Shown here one piece after another: positions 36,201 through 44,140 of a stretch of DNA of 64,000 bases; position 1 is the stretch's first letter, and the number at the start of each line of letters is the position of its first letter. Below the pieces are notes generated by a model that did not search any database, was not told the origin of the DNA, and worked only from the letters and a program-made list of their open reading frames with translations. The DNA comes from Candidatus Fluviicola riflensis (GTDB lineage: Bacteria; Bacteroidota; Bacteroidia; Flavobacteriales_D; Crocinitomicaceae): the NCBI GenBank assembly GCA_002243285.1, contig CP022585.1, forward strand, positions 4,018,641 through 4,082,640, written 5' to 3'. The position numbers were made by a program, and so were the translations under genes.

Positions 36201-36265
36201 ACTCCCTTCGTGAAAATACAGAACAATCCACATAGAAGGATGAATCTGAAAGTGGTAATTTTCAT
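33254..36265 (-). CDS. Large secreted repeat protein with T9SS sorting domain
   Basis: A protein of 1,003 residues from ATG 36265 (ATG 36274 gives three more). A signal peptide ends near GVFAA, followed by RYWVAVGVSNWNNTANWSATSGG, a phrase typical of large Bacteroidota surface proteins. The first 650 residues consist of about 169-residue beta-rich repeats (see separate entry), likely a beta-helix or stacked sandwiches. Then come LPVELLSFTATANDGTVDLNW, the usual fibronectin-like connector, and the sorting domain (IYPNPLSTNQIHFYF). It is read against the direction of the ATP synthase genes that flank it. A surface adhesin-like role is inferred only from architecture. Confidence 0.84.
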   Translation of the reverse strand: MKITTFRFILLCGLFCIFTKGVFAANRYWVAVGVSNWNNTANWSATSGGAGGASVPGASDFVIYDGVGGSNGNCNLDIAPTIAGMTSTGYSGTIDLNGNNLTVSSTVNNTFSSGIITNGLGTAATFAITTTGIVTFSGTTFGVSTSFAPIVTCSAAQVYLNGSTFYGTTTLAKTGGTNNLGSGGNVFHGLTTLLNSGSGFFATAFTSPDTFHADLTLTNTGSAWIAMSDNTLGNLYNGNIIVNSTNGTANAGITFGNGPGSSISSTLASGKTISVGGTGFSAGRLLLRYFTQVGTTAQSLVFTGSGILYLGPFSTFNGDVDFRTPQIYLNDCTYNRTTYLEKKGGASNFGNGGNIFNGLTTLVNSSNALFVTAATVADTFNTDVTLTNTGTSSIGLADIAPATRFNGNIIVNSTNGVGITIGYNTAASASMAEGKTISVGGTGFSGGGLEIRRFTQGTTIGGTAQNLTFTGTGILRIGPACTFNGNVDFTAPQIYLNGCTYNGTATMDKNGTTATWSNGSNIFNGVTSLTNSSTSEWRLANTTGDTYNAAVTFVQSSSGALSPAYNATSYFSGDIIINSATSITFGSGTGIVEFAGGSNQSLTSASSVPLIQRLVMNKSANSLILSTPLNISLTATFTSGIVNSSGTNYLNFAAGSSASAFSNTSHVNGPVRKTGNSAFTFPVGNNGIYRGIAIDAPGNVTDHFTAQYFKAAQSYGDNTTFDPSFVTLSSCEYWLLDRTNGTSNVNVTLSWNTPDCGADYITDVSSLRVSRWNGSSWTNEGNGGTTGTASAGTIITAAPVTNFSPFTLASTLLTNPLPVELLSFTATANDGTVDLNWTTETENNNDYFTIEKSRDAINFEEVGIVNAGENNHLLQNYTLSDLHPWNGISYYRLKQTDNDGSFVYLGIEAVNMDVPIDCAFSIYPNPLSTNQIHFYFNDLPKQEIILSIMDLSGKITYATTIYADNNGEYLAYLPDELTAGVYSVLVQIQTKLYTQKLIVLPAE
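34740..35830 (-). repeat. About 507-base coding repeats in the large T9SS protein
   Basis: The phrase YLN(G/D)(S/C)T(F/Y) recurs near 35785, 35285 and 34775, each time followed by a (N/G)GG-x-FNGLTTL-like segment, a DTF-x-(A/T)D(L/V)TLTNTG segment, NGNIIVNSTNG and GKTISVGGTGFS. The period is about 507 bases or 169 residues. Two units are full length and the third departs after its first third. Confidence 0.75.
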
Positions 36266-36702
36266 TTCATTCATAACTAACCGGTAAATGTGTCTTTTAA
36301 ATTTAACCAAAATTTAATGGAAATACTACTCATTTCTACTAGACAGCAGAATATTTTATTTGAAACGAAAGTTTCAACGATTATTTAGTGATGGATAACT
36401 AAGATGAGTCACTGAAAAAGATGATTTCACAGTATTTTATTTTTGTAAATCGGTTCGAACTTTTCAGTCGGGCTTTTCATAAGCTTTCACATTAGATCGC
36501 AATGATCATTTATAATTCTGCGCTTCCATTCATTTTATCCTGTTCTTTAAGTCATTAGTCTGACTGATTTAACCGGTTGTCTGATTGTGTCCACAAAAAA
36601 CACATTTCCACCCTTCCTTTCTGCAATTTTTCTTGGTGATTCTGAAAGATTGACTACCTTTGCACCAAATTTTCGGAGAGAAACTTAAAGTTTTAATACG
36701 CG
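36266..36702. other. Gene-free stretch upstream of the atp operon
   Basis: This 437-base region contains no convincing reading frame. Visible elements are a small hairpin with a gaaa tetraloop near 36360-36376 (gaaac-gaaa-gtttc), a box tatttttg at 36438-36445 with no gene near it, and the operon promoter box at 36655. Confidence 0.6.
36655..36662 (+). promoter_or_regulatory. Promoter of the atpBEFHAG operon
   Basis: tacctttg matches the -7 consensus, and a ttg ending at 36635 lies 19 bases upstream in the position of the -33 element. This is the best two-part promoter seen in the window. The predicted leader before atpB is about 35-55 bases. Confidence 0.65.
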
Positions 36703-36720
36703 ATGTCATTAATTTACAGC

Positions 36721-37806
36721 ATGAAACGATTTCTTTTAGCATTGATTGCCCTGTTAACTGTTCCGGTTGCTTTTGCAAACGAAGGCAAAGAAAACCACGA
36801 AGAAGAAGCATTCAATGTAGGAAAAATGATCACCGAACACGTTACAGATGCACACGAGTGGCATTTATGGGGTGATCACCACAACGCTGTATCCGTTTAT
36901 TTGCCAATTATTTTGATCGATAACGGCCTTCAGCTCTTCTCTTCAAAATCGTTTTATCATTCAGAAGCGAAAGTTGCTTATGAAAAAGATTCTGTAAGCG
37001 AGCACTATTTCGTTGATGAATCAGGTAAATATGGTCTTTTTAAAGAAACCATCTACCATACAAAAGACGGCGGCCTGCAATTCAACGAAAAAGGCGAATG
37101 TACCAACACTACCCCACTTGATTTCTCGATCACAAAAAACACCCTTTCGTTATTCTTTGGCGCCATCATCATTCTCTTCTTAATGATGACAACTGCCCGT
37201 TATTACAAGAAAAACGGTGCCGTTGCTCCGAAAGGACTGGCAAAATTCATGGAACCAATGATTTTAATGGTTCGTGATATTGCGTTGGAAAACATCGGCG
37301 AGAAAAAATACAAAAAGTACATTCCTTATTTAGCAACCATTTTCTTCTTTATCTGGATCAACAACATGCTGGGAATCGTTCCGATCATTCCTGGTGGAGC
37401 GAACTTAACAGGAAGCTTAAGTGTTACATTCATTTTGGCGATCTTCACATTGCTGGCTACATTGTTTTCAGCCAACAAAAACTACTGGGGTCACATTTTC
37501 ATGCCTCCGGGAGTTCCGATTGCCTTGTTACCGATTATGATTCCAATCGAGATCATCGGGATCTTCACAAAACCTTTCGCATTGATGATTCGTTTGTTTG
37601 CCAACATGACGGCAGGTCACGTAATCATTCTTGCATTAATTTCGATCATTTTCATTAATGAAAGTTTAGCCTGGGGTGGTTTGTCTGTTCCGATGGCATT
37701 GTTCATTTCCATTTTGGAAATTTTAGTTGCGTTCCTTCAGGGTTACCTATTTTGCCTGCTTTCGGCATTGTTTATCGGTAACTCGGTAGAAGAAGCACAC
37801 CATTAA
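36721..37806 (+). CDS. atpB: ATP synthase F0 subunit a
   Basis: Forms the proton half-channels next to the c-ring of the F0 sector. From ATG 36721 the product has 361 residues; ATG 36703 would add six. ATG 36721 begins a signal-like peptide (KRFLLALIALLTVPVAFA). A soluble N-terminal region of about 110 residues, longer than in E. coli, follows and is usual in this phylum. The membrane domain has the essential arginine in MIRLFANMTAGH and the conserved FFFIWINNMLGIVP and PFALMI segments. It is the first gene of atpBEFHAG. Confidence 0.95.
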   Translation: MKRFLLALIALLTVPVAFANEGKENHEEEAFNVGKMITEHVTDAHEWHLWGDHHNAVSVYLPIILIDNGLQLFSSKSFYHSEAKVAYEKDSVSEHYFVDESGKYGLFKETIYHTKDGGLQFNEKGECTNTTPLDFSITKNTLSLFFGAIIILFLMMTTARYYKKNGAVAPKGLAKFMEPMILMVRDIALENIGEKKYKKYIPYLATIFFFIWINNMLGIVPIIPGGANLTGSLSVTFILAIFTLLATLFSANKNYWGHIFMPPGVPIALLPIMIPIEIIGIFTKPFALMIRLFANMTAGHVIILALISIIFINESLAWGGLSVPMALFISILEILVAFLQGYLFCLLSALFIGNSVEEAHH

Positions 37807-37821
37807 GTAGTAAACGTTTAA

Positions 37822-38055
<234 letters not shown>

Positions 38056-38061
38056 TTTTGA

Positions 38062-38094
38062 AAACCGCCTGTAACGGTTGGTTACAGGCGGTTT
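38062..38094 (+). terminator. Strong stem-loop between atpE and atpF
   Basis: aaaccgcctgtaac pairs perfectly with gttacaggcggttt over 14 bases around a 5-base loop. It is followed by cttaaatt rather than a T-run. It lies inside the operon, so partial termination, mRNA processing or stabilisation of the atpE message is more plausible than full termination. Confidence 0.7.
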
Positions 38095-38123
38095 CTTAAA
38101 TTATCACGATTAAAAAAAACGTT

Positions 38124-38618
38124 ATGGAATTAATTACACCACATATTGGATTGATTTTTTGGACAGGACTTGTGTTCTTGCTATTGATGTTCATATTGAC
38201 CAAATTCGTTTGGAAACCGGTATTGAAAGCGGTAAACGAACGTGAGCAAAAAATTTCCGATGCATTGGAATTGGCTGAAAAAACCAAAATCGAAATGAAA
38301 GCGTTGCAGGCGCAAAACGAGAACTTGCTGAAAGAAGCAAGAGCTGAGCGCGATGCCATCGTAAAAGATGCAAAAGAAACGGCTACCAAAATGGTGGAAG
38401 ACGCGAAAAACGCTGCAAAAACAGAATCAAACAAGATTGTTGCCGCTGCACGTGAAGCAATCAACGCCGATAAAGCTGCTGCGATTTCAGAGTTGAAAAC
38501 ACAGGTTGCTGCTTTCTCGATTGAAATTGCTGAGAAAATTGTTCGCGGTGAACTTTCTACCGACGGTAAACAAAAAGCATTGGCCGATAAACTGGCCGGA
38601 GATATTAACCTGAACTAA
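38124..38618 (+). CDS. atpF: ATP synthase F0 subunit b
   Basis: The peripheral stalk subunit that links F0 to F1. The 164-residue protein has a single N-terminal membrane helix (IGLIFWTGLVFLLLMFILTKF) followed by WKPVLKAVNEREQKISDALE, the standard juxtamembrane signature, and a long alanine- and lysine-rich helix that dimerises. It lies 68 bases after atpE, across the intergenic hairpin, and 8 bases before atpH. Confidence 0.96.
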   Translation: MELITPHIGLIFWTGLVFLLLMFILTKFVWKPVLKAVNEREQKISDALELAEKTKIEMKALQAQNENLLKEARAERDAIVKDAKETATKMVEDAKNAAKTESNKIVAAAREAINADKAAAISELKTQVAAFSIEIAEKIVRGELSTDGKQKALADKLAGDINLN

Positions 38619-38626
38619 TCGCAAGC

Positions 38627-39160
38627 ATGAAAAGTTCAAAAGTTGCCATCCGTTACGCACAAGCTTTGCTGGATCTCTCTATCGAGAACAACACACTTGA
38701 TGCCGTGAACCGCGATATGACTTATCTGAGTACCGTTAACAACGAAAACCGTGACTTTCAGTTATTTTTATCCAGCCCAATCATCAAGGCCGATAAGAAA
38801 ATCGCTGTATTGAACGAGATTTTCGGAGCGTTTGAAACCGTATCAACGGCATTTATCGCTTTGATCGCTAAAAACGGCCGTGAGAGTATCCTGCCACAGA
38901 TTGCAGAAGCGTTCCACGAACTGGTAAAAGAGAAAAAAGGAATTGTTTCCGTTTCCATCGTAAGTGCCACGGCATTGGATGCAGGCGTAAAAAAACAAAT
39001 CATAGATAAAGTTCAGGCTACAACCAAAGGTACTTTGGAAGTAACTGAGGAAATCGATGCTTCACTGATCGGTGGATTTATAGTGAAGATGGGAGACACC
39101 CAAATTGATGCATCCGTTGCGTCGAAATTAGCACAATTGAAACAACGTTTAACAACATAA
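38627..39160 (+). CDS. atpH: ATP synthase F1 subunit delta
   Basis: Joins the peripheral stalk to the top of the F1 hexamer. The 177-residue length and the N-terminal [18 protein letters not shown] match the family, as does the C-terminal [25 protein letters not shown], the most conserved signature of the delta/OSCP family. It stands 8 bases after atpF and 34 before atpA. Confidence 0.95.
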   Translation: MKSSKVAIRYAQALLDLSIENNTLDAVNRDMTYLSTVNNENRDFQLFLSSPIIKADKKIAVLNEIFGAFETVSTAFIALIAKNGRESILPQIAEAFHELVKEKKGIVSVSIVSATALDAGVKKQIIDKVQATTKGTLEVTEEIDASLIGGFIVKMGDTQIDASVASKLAQLKQRLTT

Positions 39161-39194
39161 ACAGAGGTACTCCTCTTTTTTAAAAAAGAACAAC

Positions 39195-40769
39195 ATGGCA
39201 GATGTTAAACCGGCAGAAGTTTCTGCAATTTTAAGAGAGCAATTATCTGGTTTCCGTTCGGAAGCAGAATTGCAGGAAGTAGGTACTGTACTCCAGATTG
39301 GTGATGGTATTGCTCGTGTATATGGACTTACAGGAGTTCAGTACGGTGAATTGATCGAGTTTGAAGGTGGTTTGCAAGGAATCGCTTTGAACCTTGAAGA
39401 AGACAACGTTGGAGCGGTATTGTTAGGTCGTTCGACACAAGTAAAAGAAGGTGATACCGTTAAACGTTTGGGTCGTATTGCATCCGTTCACGTAGGTGAA
39501 GGCCTTGTAGGACGTGTAATCGACACGTTGGGTAACGCCATCGACGGTAAAGGCCCTATTACAGGTGAGTTGTTCGAAATGCCAATCGAACGTAAAGCAC
39601 CGGGAGTTATCTTCCGCCAGCCAGTAAACGAACCGTTGCAAACGGGTATCAAAGCAATCGATGCAATGATTCCGATTGGCCGCGGACAACGTGAGCTGAT
39701 CATTGGTGACCGTCAGACAGGTAAAACAACTGTTGCAATTGATGCGATCATCAACCAGAAAGAATTTTTCGACCGCGGAGAACCTGTTTTCTGTATCTAC
39801 GTTGCTATCGGACAAAAAGGTTCGACCGTAGCCGGTATCGTTAAGAAATTAGAAGATGCAGGTGCAATGGCCTACACGGTTGTTGTTGCTTCCAACGCGT
39901 CAGACCCTGCTCCGATGCAGTTCTACGCTCCTATGACAGGTGCAGCGGTTGGTGAGTACTTCCGTGATACTGGTCGTCCGGCATTGATTGTATTTGATGA
40001 TTTATCGAAACAAGCGGTAGCTTACCGTGAAGTTTCCCTCTTGCTTCGTCGTCCTCCGGGTCGTGAGGCTTACCCAGGTGACGTATTCTACCTTCACTCC
40101 CGTTTGCTGGAGCGTGCTGCGAAAATCATTGCAGATGATACGATCGCTTCACAAATGAATGACCTTCCTGAATCATTGAAAGGAAAAGTAAAAGGTGGCG
40201 GTTCATTGACTGCGTTACCGATTATCGAAACACAAGCAGGTGACGTTTCTGCCTACATTCCTACCAACGTAATTTCGATTACAGATGGTCAGATCTTCCT
40301 GGAAGGTGACTTATTCAACGCTGGTATCCGTCCTGCCATCAACGTAGGTATCTCGGTATCCCGTGTAGGAGGTAACGCACAGATCAAATCCATGAAAAAA
40401 GTGGCTGGTACACTTAAACTGGACCAGGCTCAATACCGTGAGTTGGAAGCGTTCGCGAAATTCGGTTCGGATTTGGATGCTGCTACGAAATCGGTGTTGG
40501 ATAAAGGTGCCCGTAACGTGGAAATTTTGAAACAACGCGAAGGAGATCCATTCCCGGTAGAAAAGCAAATTGCGATCATCTACGTTGGAACAAAAGGATT
40601 GATCCAGAAAGTTCCGGTTGCTCGTGTGAAAGAATTCGAAAAAGAATTCCTTGATTACCTGGATGCAAAACACGCTGATGTATTGGTGCGTTTGAAAGCA
40701 GGTAAATACGAAGATGCTGACACAGACGTGTTGTCGAAAGTAGCGAAAGAACTGGCTGATAAATATTAA
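39195..40769 (+). CDS. atpA: ATP synthase F1 subunit alpha
   Basis: The regulatory nucleotide-binding subunit of the F1 head, 524 residues. The Walker A motif is [13 protein letters not shown], Walker B includes [34 protein letters not shown] by segments, and the arginine finger lies in the [13 protein letters not shown] stretch. Length and motifs are complete. A quasi-palindrome with 19-base perfect arms separates it from atpG, starting a few bases after the stop. Confidence 0.97.
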   Translation: MADVKPAEVSAILREQLSGFRSEAELQEVGTVLQIGDGIARVYGLTGVQYGELIEFEGGLQGIALNLEEDNVGAVLLGRSTQVKEGDTVKRLGRIASVHVGEGLVGRVIDTLGNAIDGKGPITGELFEMPIERKAPGVIFRQPVNEPLQTGIKAIDAMIPIGRGQRELIIGDRQTGKTTVAIDAIINQKEFFDRGEPVFCIYVAIGQKGSTVAGIVKKLEDAGAMAYTVVVASNASDPAPMQFYAPMTGAAVGEYFRDTGRPALIVFDDLSKQAVAYREVSLLLRRPPGREAYPGDVFYLHSRLLERAAKIIADDTIASQMNDLPESLKGKVKGGGSLTALPIIETQAGDVSAYIPTNVISITDGQIFLEGDLFNAGIRPAINVGISVSRVGGNAQIKSMKKVAGTLKLDQAQYRELEAFAKFGSDLDAATKSVLDKGARNVEILKQREGDPFPVEKQIAIIYVGTKGLIQKVPVARVKEFEKEFLDYLDAKHADVLVRLKAGKYEDADTDVLSKVAKELADKY

Positions 40770-40776
40770 ATTGAAA

Positions 40777-40830
40777 ATTGAAAATGTAAAATTGAGAAGG
40801 GCAATCACTTTTCAATTTTACATTTTCAAT
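40777..40830. repeat. Inverted repeat between atpA and atpG
   Basis: attgaaaatgtaaaattga at 40777-40795 and its exact complement at 40812-40830 form a 19-base stem around a 16-base loop (gaagggcaatcact and neighbours). The stem is AT-rich and lacks a T-run. Related AT sequence starts right after the atpA stop at 40769. Confidence 0.9.
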
Positions 40831-40847
40831 TACTAATTAAAGGTTAA

Positions 40848-41723
40848 ATGGCAAATCTTAAAGAAATACGCAATCGAATTACTTCAGTGGGATCCACCAT
40901 GCAGATTACTTCTGCGATGAAAATGGTTTCTGCTGCCAAGTTAAAACGAGCGCAAGATGCCGTTACGCAGATGCGTCCGTATGCCGGAAAACTCAAAGAA
41001 ATCTTAGGAAATCTGAGTGCTTCTCTGGATTTATCGGAAAACGCATTGGCTGAAGATCGTGGTACCGAGAATGTATTGATCATCGCCATTACTTCCAATC
41101 GTGGATTGTGTGGCGGTTTCAACAACAACATCATCAAACAGGTAAACCAATTGATGATTTTCGACTACAAAAGCAGCAATGTGAAGATCCTTGCTTTGGG
41201 TAAAAAAGCAAAAGATGCGTTCAAACGTTCGGATGCTTATTACGAAAGCGCCGATACCAACCAGGTTCCTGATATTTTTGCCGACCTTAGTTTCAGCAAT
41301 ACGGCTATCCTGGCCCAGGCGGCGATGGACCGTTTCATGGACAAATCATTTGACCGTGTAGTGGTGGTTTATAACAGTTTTATCAACGCTGCATCACAAT
41401 CGGTGAAAACAGAACAGTTATTGCCGATTATTCCAACCGTAGCGGAAGAAGGAACTTCAACAGCCGATTATATTTTCGAACCGTCGAAAGAGGAAATCGT
41501 TGAGGAATTGATCCCGAAATCATTGAAAATACAATTGTTCAAAGCATTGCTTGATTCGAATGCATCCGAACACGGAGCGCGTATGACGGCCATGCACAAA
41601 GCAACTGACAACGCCAAAGAATTGAAGCGCAACCTTACGTTGAGCTACAACAAAGCGCGTCAGGCGGCTATTACTAACGAAATCCTAGAGATTGTTGGTG
41701 GTGCTGAAGCATTGAATGGATAA
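40848..41723 (+). CDS. atpG: ATP synthase F1 subunit gamma
   Basis: The central rotor shaft, 291 residues. The N-terminal helix begins ANLKEIRNRITSVGSTMQITSAMKMVSAAKLKRAQ and the C-terminus has NAKELKRNLTLSYNKARQAAITNEILEIVGGAEAL, the two helices of the coiled-coil shaft. ITSNRGLCGGFNNNI is the conserved central motif. A terminator follows, so the operon ends here; beta and epsilon (atpD, atpC) are not in the window and are expected at a separate locus, as is usual in this phylum. Confidence 0.97.
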   Translation: MANLKEIRNRITSVGSTMQITSAMKMVSAAKLKRAQDAVTQMRPYAGKLKEILGNLSASLDLSENALAEDRGTENVLIIAITSNRGLCGGFNNNIIKQVNQLMIFDYKSSNVKILALGKKAKDAFKRSDAYYESADTNQVPDIFADLSFSNTAILAQAAMDRFMDKSFDRVVVVYNSFINAASQSVKTEQLLPIIPTVAEEGTSTADYIFEPSKEEIVEELIPKSLKIQLFKALLDSNASEHGARMTAMHKATDNAKELKRNLTLSYNKARQAAITNEILEIVGGAEALNG

Positions 41724-41747
41724 GCTTTAATTTGAAGTTAAACTATT

Positions 41748-41780
41748 AAAGGGTGTGAGATATTTTCTCACACCTTTTTT
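41748..41780 (+). terminator. Terminator of the atp operon
   Basis: aaagggtgtgaga pairs with tctcacaccttt around a short loop, followed by more T. Confidence 0.92.
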
Positions 41781-41802
41781 GCTACAAAACGAATTATACG
41801 AG

Positions 41803-42444
41803 ATGAGTTTTAACATTGATGCCATTGAAAATTATTACAAAGAAGCACCCACACTTGAACTGTTGGAAATAGCAATGGCACCCGCTGCATTAAGAAAAGA
41901 AATCATTCCTGTTTTACAACGAGAATTACTTGATCGCAATGAACCTGAGGCTGCTTTGGCATTGAGTGAATTTTTGGTTCAACAAAACGAGGCCAAACCC
42001 GAAACACCTGAACAAATAGACGTTTACATCCAAAAGCGACTGGACAGCGGCGATCCGATTGAAAACATACGCATCGATTTAAAAGAAAAAGGAGTTACTT
42101 CTTTCGGAATATTGGAACAAAACGAAGTAAAACAAGAAGCCATTATTGATTATGTTTCAACGCTAAAGGAACAAGGAGCAACGAACACTGAAATCAAAGA
42201 GAAACTAGCAACCAACCTGGATATCAAACCGGAAGAACTGGAAGTACTTCAAGCTAAAATGTATAAAAAGGGCACGGTAAATTTAGTCATCGGCTATAGC
42301 ATCGTTATTCTTTTAGGCGGATTGGGACTTGTATCATTGATGGTGGGTAGGGGAATGAGTATTTCTTCCATTCTGCTAATTGGTGTCGGCCTTTGGCGCA
42401 TAATCGAAGGATATAAATTACGCAAGAATTCGGGGCAAGTATAA
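41803..42444 (+). CDS. Membrane-anchored helical protein of unknown function
   Basis: A 213-residue protein. The first 160 residues are helical and acidic (LELLEIAMAPAALRKEIIPVLQRELLDRNEPEAALALSEF, then two VDVYIQKRL/VSTLKEQGA-like segments that look like weak repeats). Two membrane helices follow near the C-terminus (LVIGYSIVILLGGLGLVSLMVG and ISSILLIGVGLWRIIEGY). The start was set at ATG 41803; the frame is open to 41755, but that stretch is the atp terminator hairpin. No family is recognised. Confidence 0.72.
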   Translation: MSFNIDAIENYYKEAPTLELLEIAMAPAALRKEIIPVLQRELLDRNEPEAALALSEFLVQQNEAKPETPEQIDVYIQKRLDSGDPIENIRIDLKEKGVTSFGILEQNEVKQEAIIDYVSTLKEQGATNTEIKEKLATNLDIKPEELEVLQAKMYKKGTVNLVIGYSIVILLGGLGLVSLMVGRGMSISSILLIGVGLWRIIEGYKLRKNSGQV

Positions 42445-42450
42445 AACACC

Positions 42451-42478
42451 AAAAAAAGGAGATCTTCCGACCTCCTTT
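42451..42478 (-). terminator. Terminator shared by convergent genes (best on minus strand)
   Basis: aaaggag and ctccttt pair around atcttccgac; on the minus strand it is followed by a T-run. A nearly identical element occurs at 44671-44698. Confidence 0.8.
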
Positions 42479-42496
42479 CATGAACTAACTATTCTA

Positions 42497-44134
42497 TTAA
42501 TAATACCTTACAGCCCTAACTCGTGCTGCGGTGGTTTTAGCATAGCCCCCAACAAAATTATTGTTGAAATTGTGACGCCATCCGTTAATGGAATCATATT
42601 CTGTTGAGCTCCAATAAGTCTGGGTCCCACCAGGAAATGCAAGATATGTCATGTGTACATACAATTCATTCAATTCGGCCTTTGAGGGCAAATGCCAATC
42701 GCTGTAGCCGTTCAATACCAGATCATTGGCGATTTGTGCAGCAATAGGTGTTGAAGCACAATTTGCTACAATATAGGCCGTATTTGTAACTCCGGTTCCA
42801 ATGGCCGTTCCGTAAGCTCCGGTCATCGAAACTCCGCTACAACCCCAAACGGCCGCTATCGATTGATCAGTAGGCGCGGCTATCAAACCGGTTCCGTTAG
42901 TAATATTGAATGAAGCAATCAAACCGCCAAGATACGTTTTCCCGAATAGTGAATCCAAGAGCGCATTATCACTGGTATAAATCTGCATCGGTGTTTCACC
43001 TAAATCCAATCGCTGTTGAACGTACAATGGTGTTGGTGTTAATGCATTAATAAGCGAATCCAAACGATCCTCCAGCAAATCTACATACGCTTTGGTAACG
43101 GCATCCTGCGGATCGGTAGGATCGGCGATCTGTTTGATCTGAACCATATTTCCATAATTGCCTTCGGCCAATACTTCGGTTAGATTCTGATCATCTGCAG
43201 AAGCCGGGGCCTGAAGCCAGTTTAGAAAATCGGTTTCCGTTCCCGAATTTCCCTGGTTGATCCAGATCTCATAAGCGCTTAAACCATCGGTTCCGTTTGA
43301 ACCATTTAAACCATTTGCACCGGACATTCCAATCGGTCCTGTTGGTCCCTGTGGTCCCATCGCTCCTACTGGCCCTTGTGAACCAGCAGCACCTTGTAAC
43401 GAAGTCAAAAAATCAGCTTCTGTTCCAGAATTACCTTGATTGATCCAAATTTGATACGCACTTAAACCGTCCACACCATTATTTCCGTTAGAACCATTTA
43501 AACCGGCTGGACCAGTTGCTCCAATTGGTCCTTGTACACCGTTGGCGCCATTCAATCCTGGCATTCCTATTGGCCCTTGTGCGCCTGCAGCACCTTGCAA
43601 CGAAGCTAAAAAGTCAGCTTCCGTTCCAGAATTACCCTGATTGATCCAAATTTGATACGCACTCAAACCATCGGTCCCGTTTAAACCATTGACGCCGGGT
43701 ATTCCCATCGGACCTTGTGGGCCGGGGGTAGAACTTCCACTTGTTTCAGCATACAATGCATATGGTACACTCAACAGTTGATTGGTACTTGAGATCGAAT
43801 AGTTTACACCACCGCTAATGTCGGTTTCGGTTTGGATAAAATACGGTCCGTTACTCCAGTCAATTCCTGAAAATGATCCGCTTACCACCGTTCCGTTTCC
43901 AATAATCAATGAAAGAAGGCCGTTTTGGTTCGTAATCTGATTATTGGTTTCAACGTAAACCGGAGTACCATTAATAGCACCTTGAAGTATGCTGATTCGG
44001 ATACCGATAGTTGAATTGGATTGTAAACCTCCGGAGGAATTACGGATTACGGCCTGATAGCTCATTTGTGATGGAGCTTGGGCTATTGCTCCGAATGTGC
44101 ACAATAGCAAAAAGCATGATACGATAATTTTCAT
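42497..44134 (-). CDS. Secreted collagen-like protein with DUF1566 domain
   Basis: A 545-residue exported protein. A signal peptide ends near GAIAQ. MSYQAVIRNSSGG opens an N-terminal beta domain common in Bacteroidota surface proteins. The middle (about residues 135-310) has collagen-like Gly-X-Y runs (GPQGPMGIPGVNG, GPTGPIGMSGANG) interrupted by three copies of GLSAY(Q/E)IWINQGNSGTE. A short coiled stretch (AVTKAYVDLLEDRLDSLINAL) may trimerise it. The C-terminal domain (IASFNITNGTGLIAAPTDQS to VRAVRYY, with DWHLPSKAELNELY and YWSSTEYD) matches DUF1566/Lcl C-terminal domains. No T9SS sorting signal is visible. It forms a two-gene unit with the preceding small T9SS protein, 6 bases apart. Confidence 0.86.
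   Translation of the reverse strand: MKIIVSCFLLLCTFGAIAQAPSQMSYQAVIRNSSGGLQSNSTIGIRISILQGAINGTPVYVETNNQITNQNGLLSLIIGNGTVVSGSFSGIDWSNGPYFIQTETDISGGVNYSISSTNQLLSVPYALYAETSGSSTPGPQGPMGIPGVNGLNGTDGLSAYQIWINQGNSGTEADFLASLQGAAGAQGPIGMPGLNGANGVQGPIGATGPAGLNGSNGNNGVDGLSAYQIWINQGNSGTEADFLTSLQGAAGSQGPVGAMGPQGPTGPIGMSGANGLNGSNGTDGLSAYEIWINQGNSGTETDFLNWLQAPASADDQNLTEVLAEGNYGNMVQIKQIADPTDPQDAVTKAYVDLLEDRLDSLINALTPTPLYVQQRLDLGETPMQIYTSDNALLDSLFGKTYLGGLIASFNITNGTGLIAAPTDQSIAAVWGCSGVSMTGAYGTAIGTGVTNTAYIVANCASTPIAAQIANDLVLNGYSDWHLPSKAELNELYVHMTYLAFPGGTQTYWSSTEYDSINGWRHNFNNNFVGGYAKTTAARVRAVRYY
43218..43675 (-). repeat. Three tandem repeats within the collagen-like gene
   Basis: Copies near 43218-43297, 43391-43472 and 43591-43673 encode GLSAY(Q/E)IWINQGNSGTE(A/T)DFL and a following LQGAAG or related segment. 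Between them lie Gly-X-Y runs. The first two in reading order are more alike at DNA level than the last. Confidence 0.8.
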
Positions 44135-44140
44135 AAGATA

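Noticed and set aside
41755..41802. 16-codon upstream extension of the 41803-42444 gene
   Set aside because: This stretch is the hairpin and T-run of the atp operon terminator.
43218..43675. CRISPR-like array from three regularly spaced repeats
   Set aside because: The repeats are coding, in frame, far longer than CRISPR repeats and interspersed with Gly-X-Y coding sequence; no cas genes are present.
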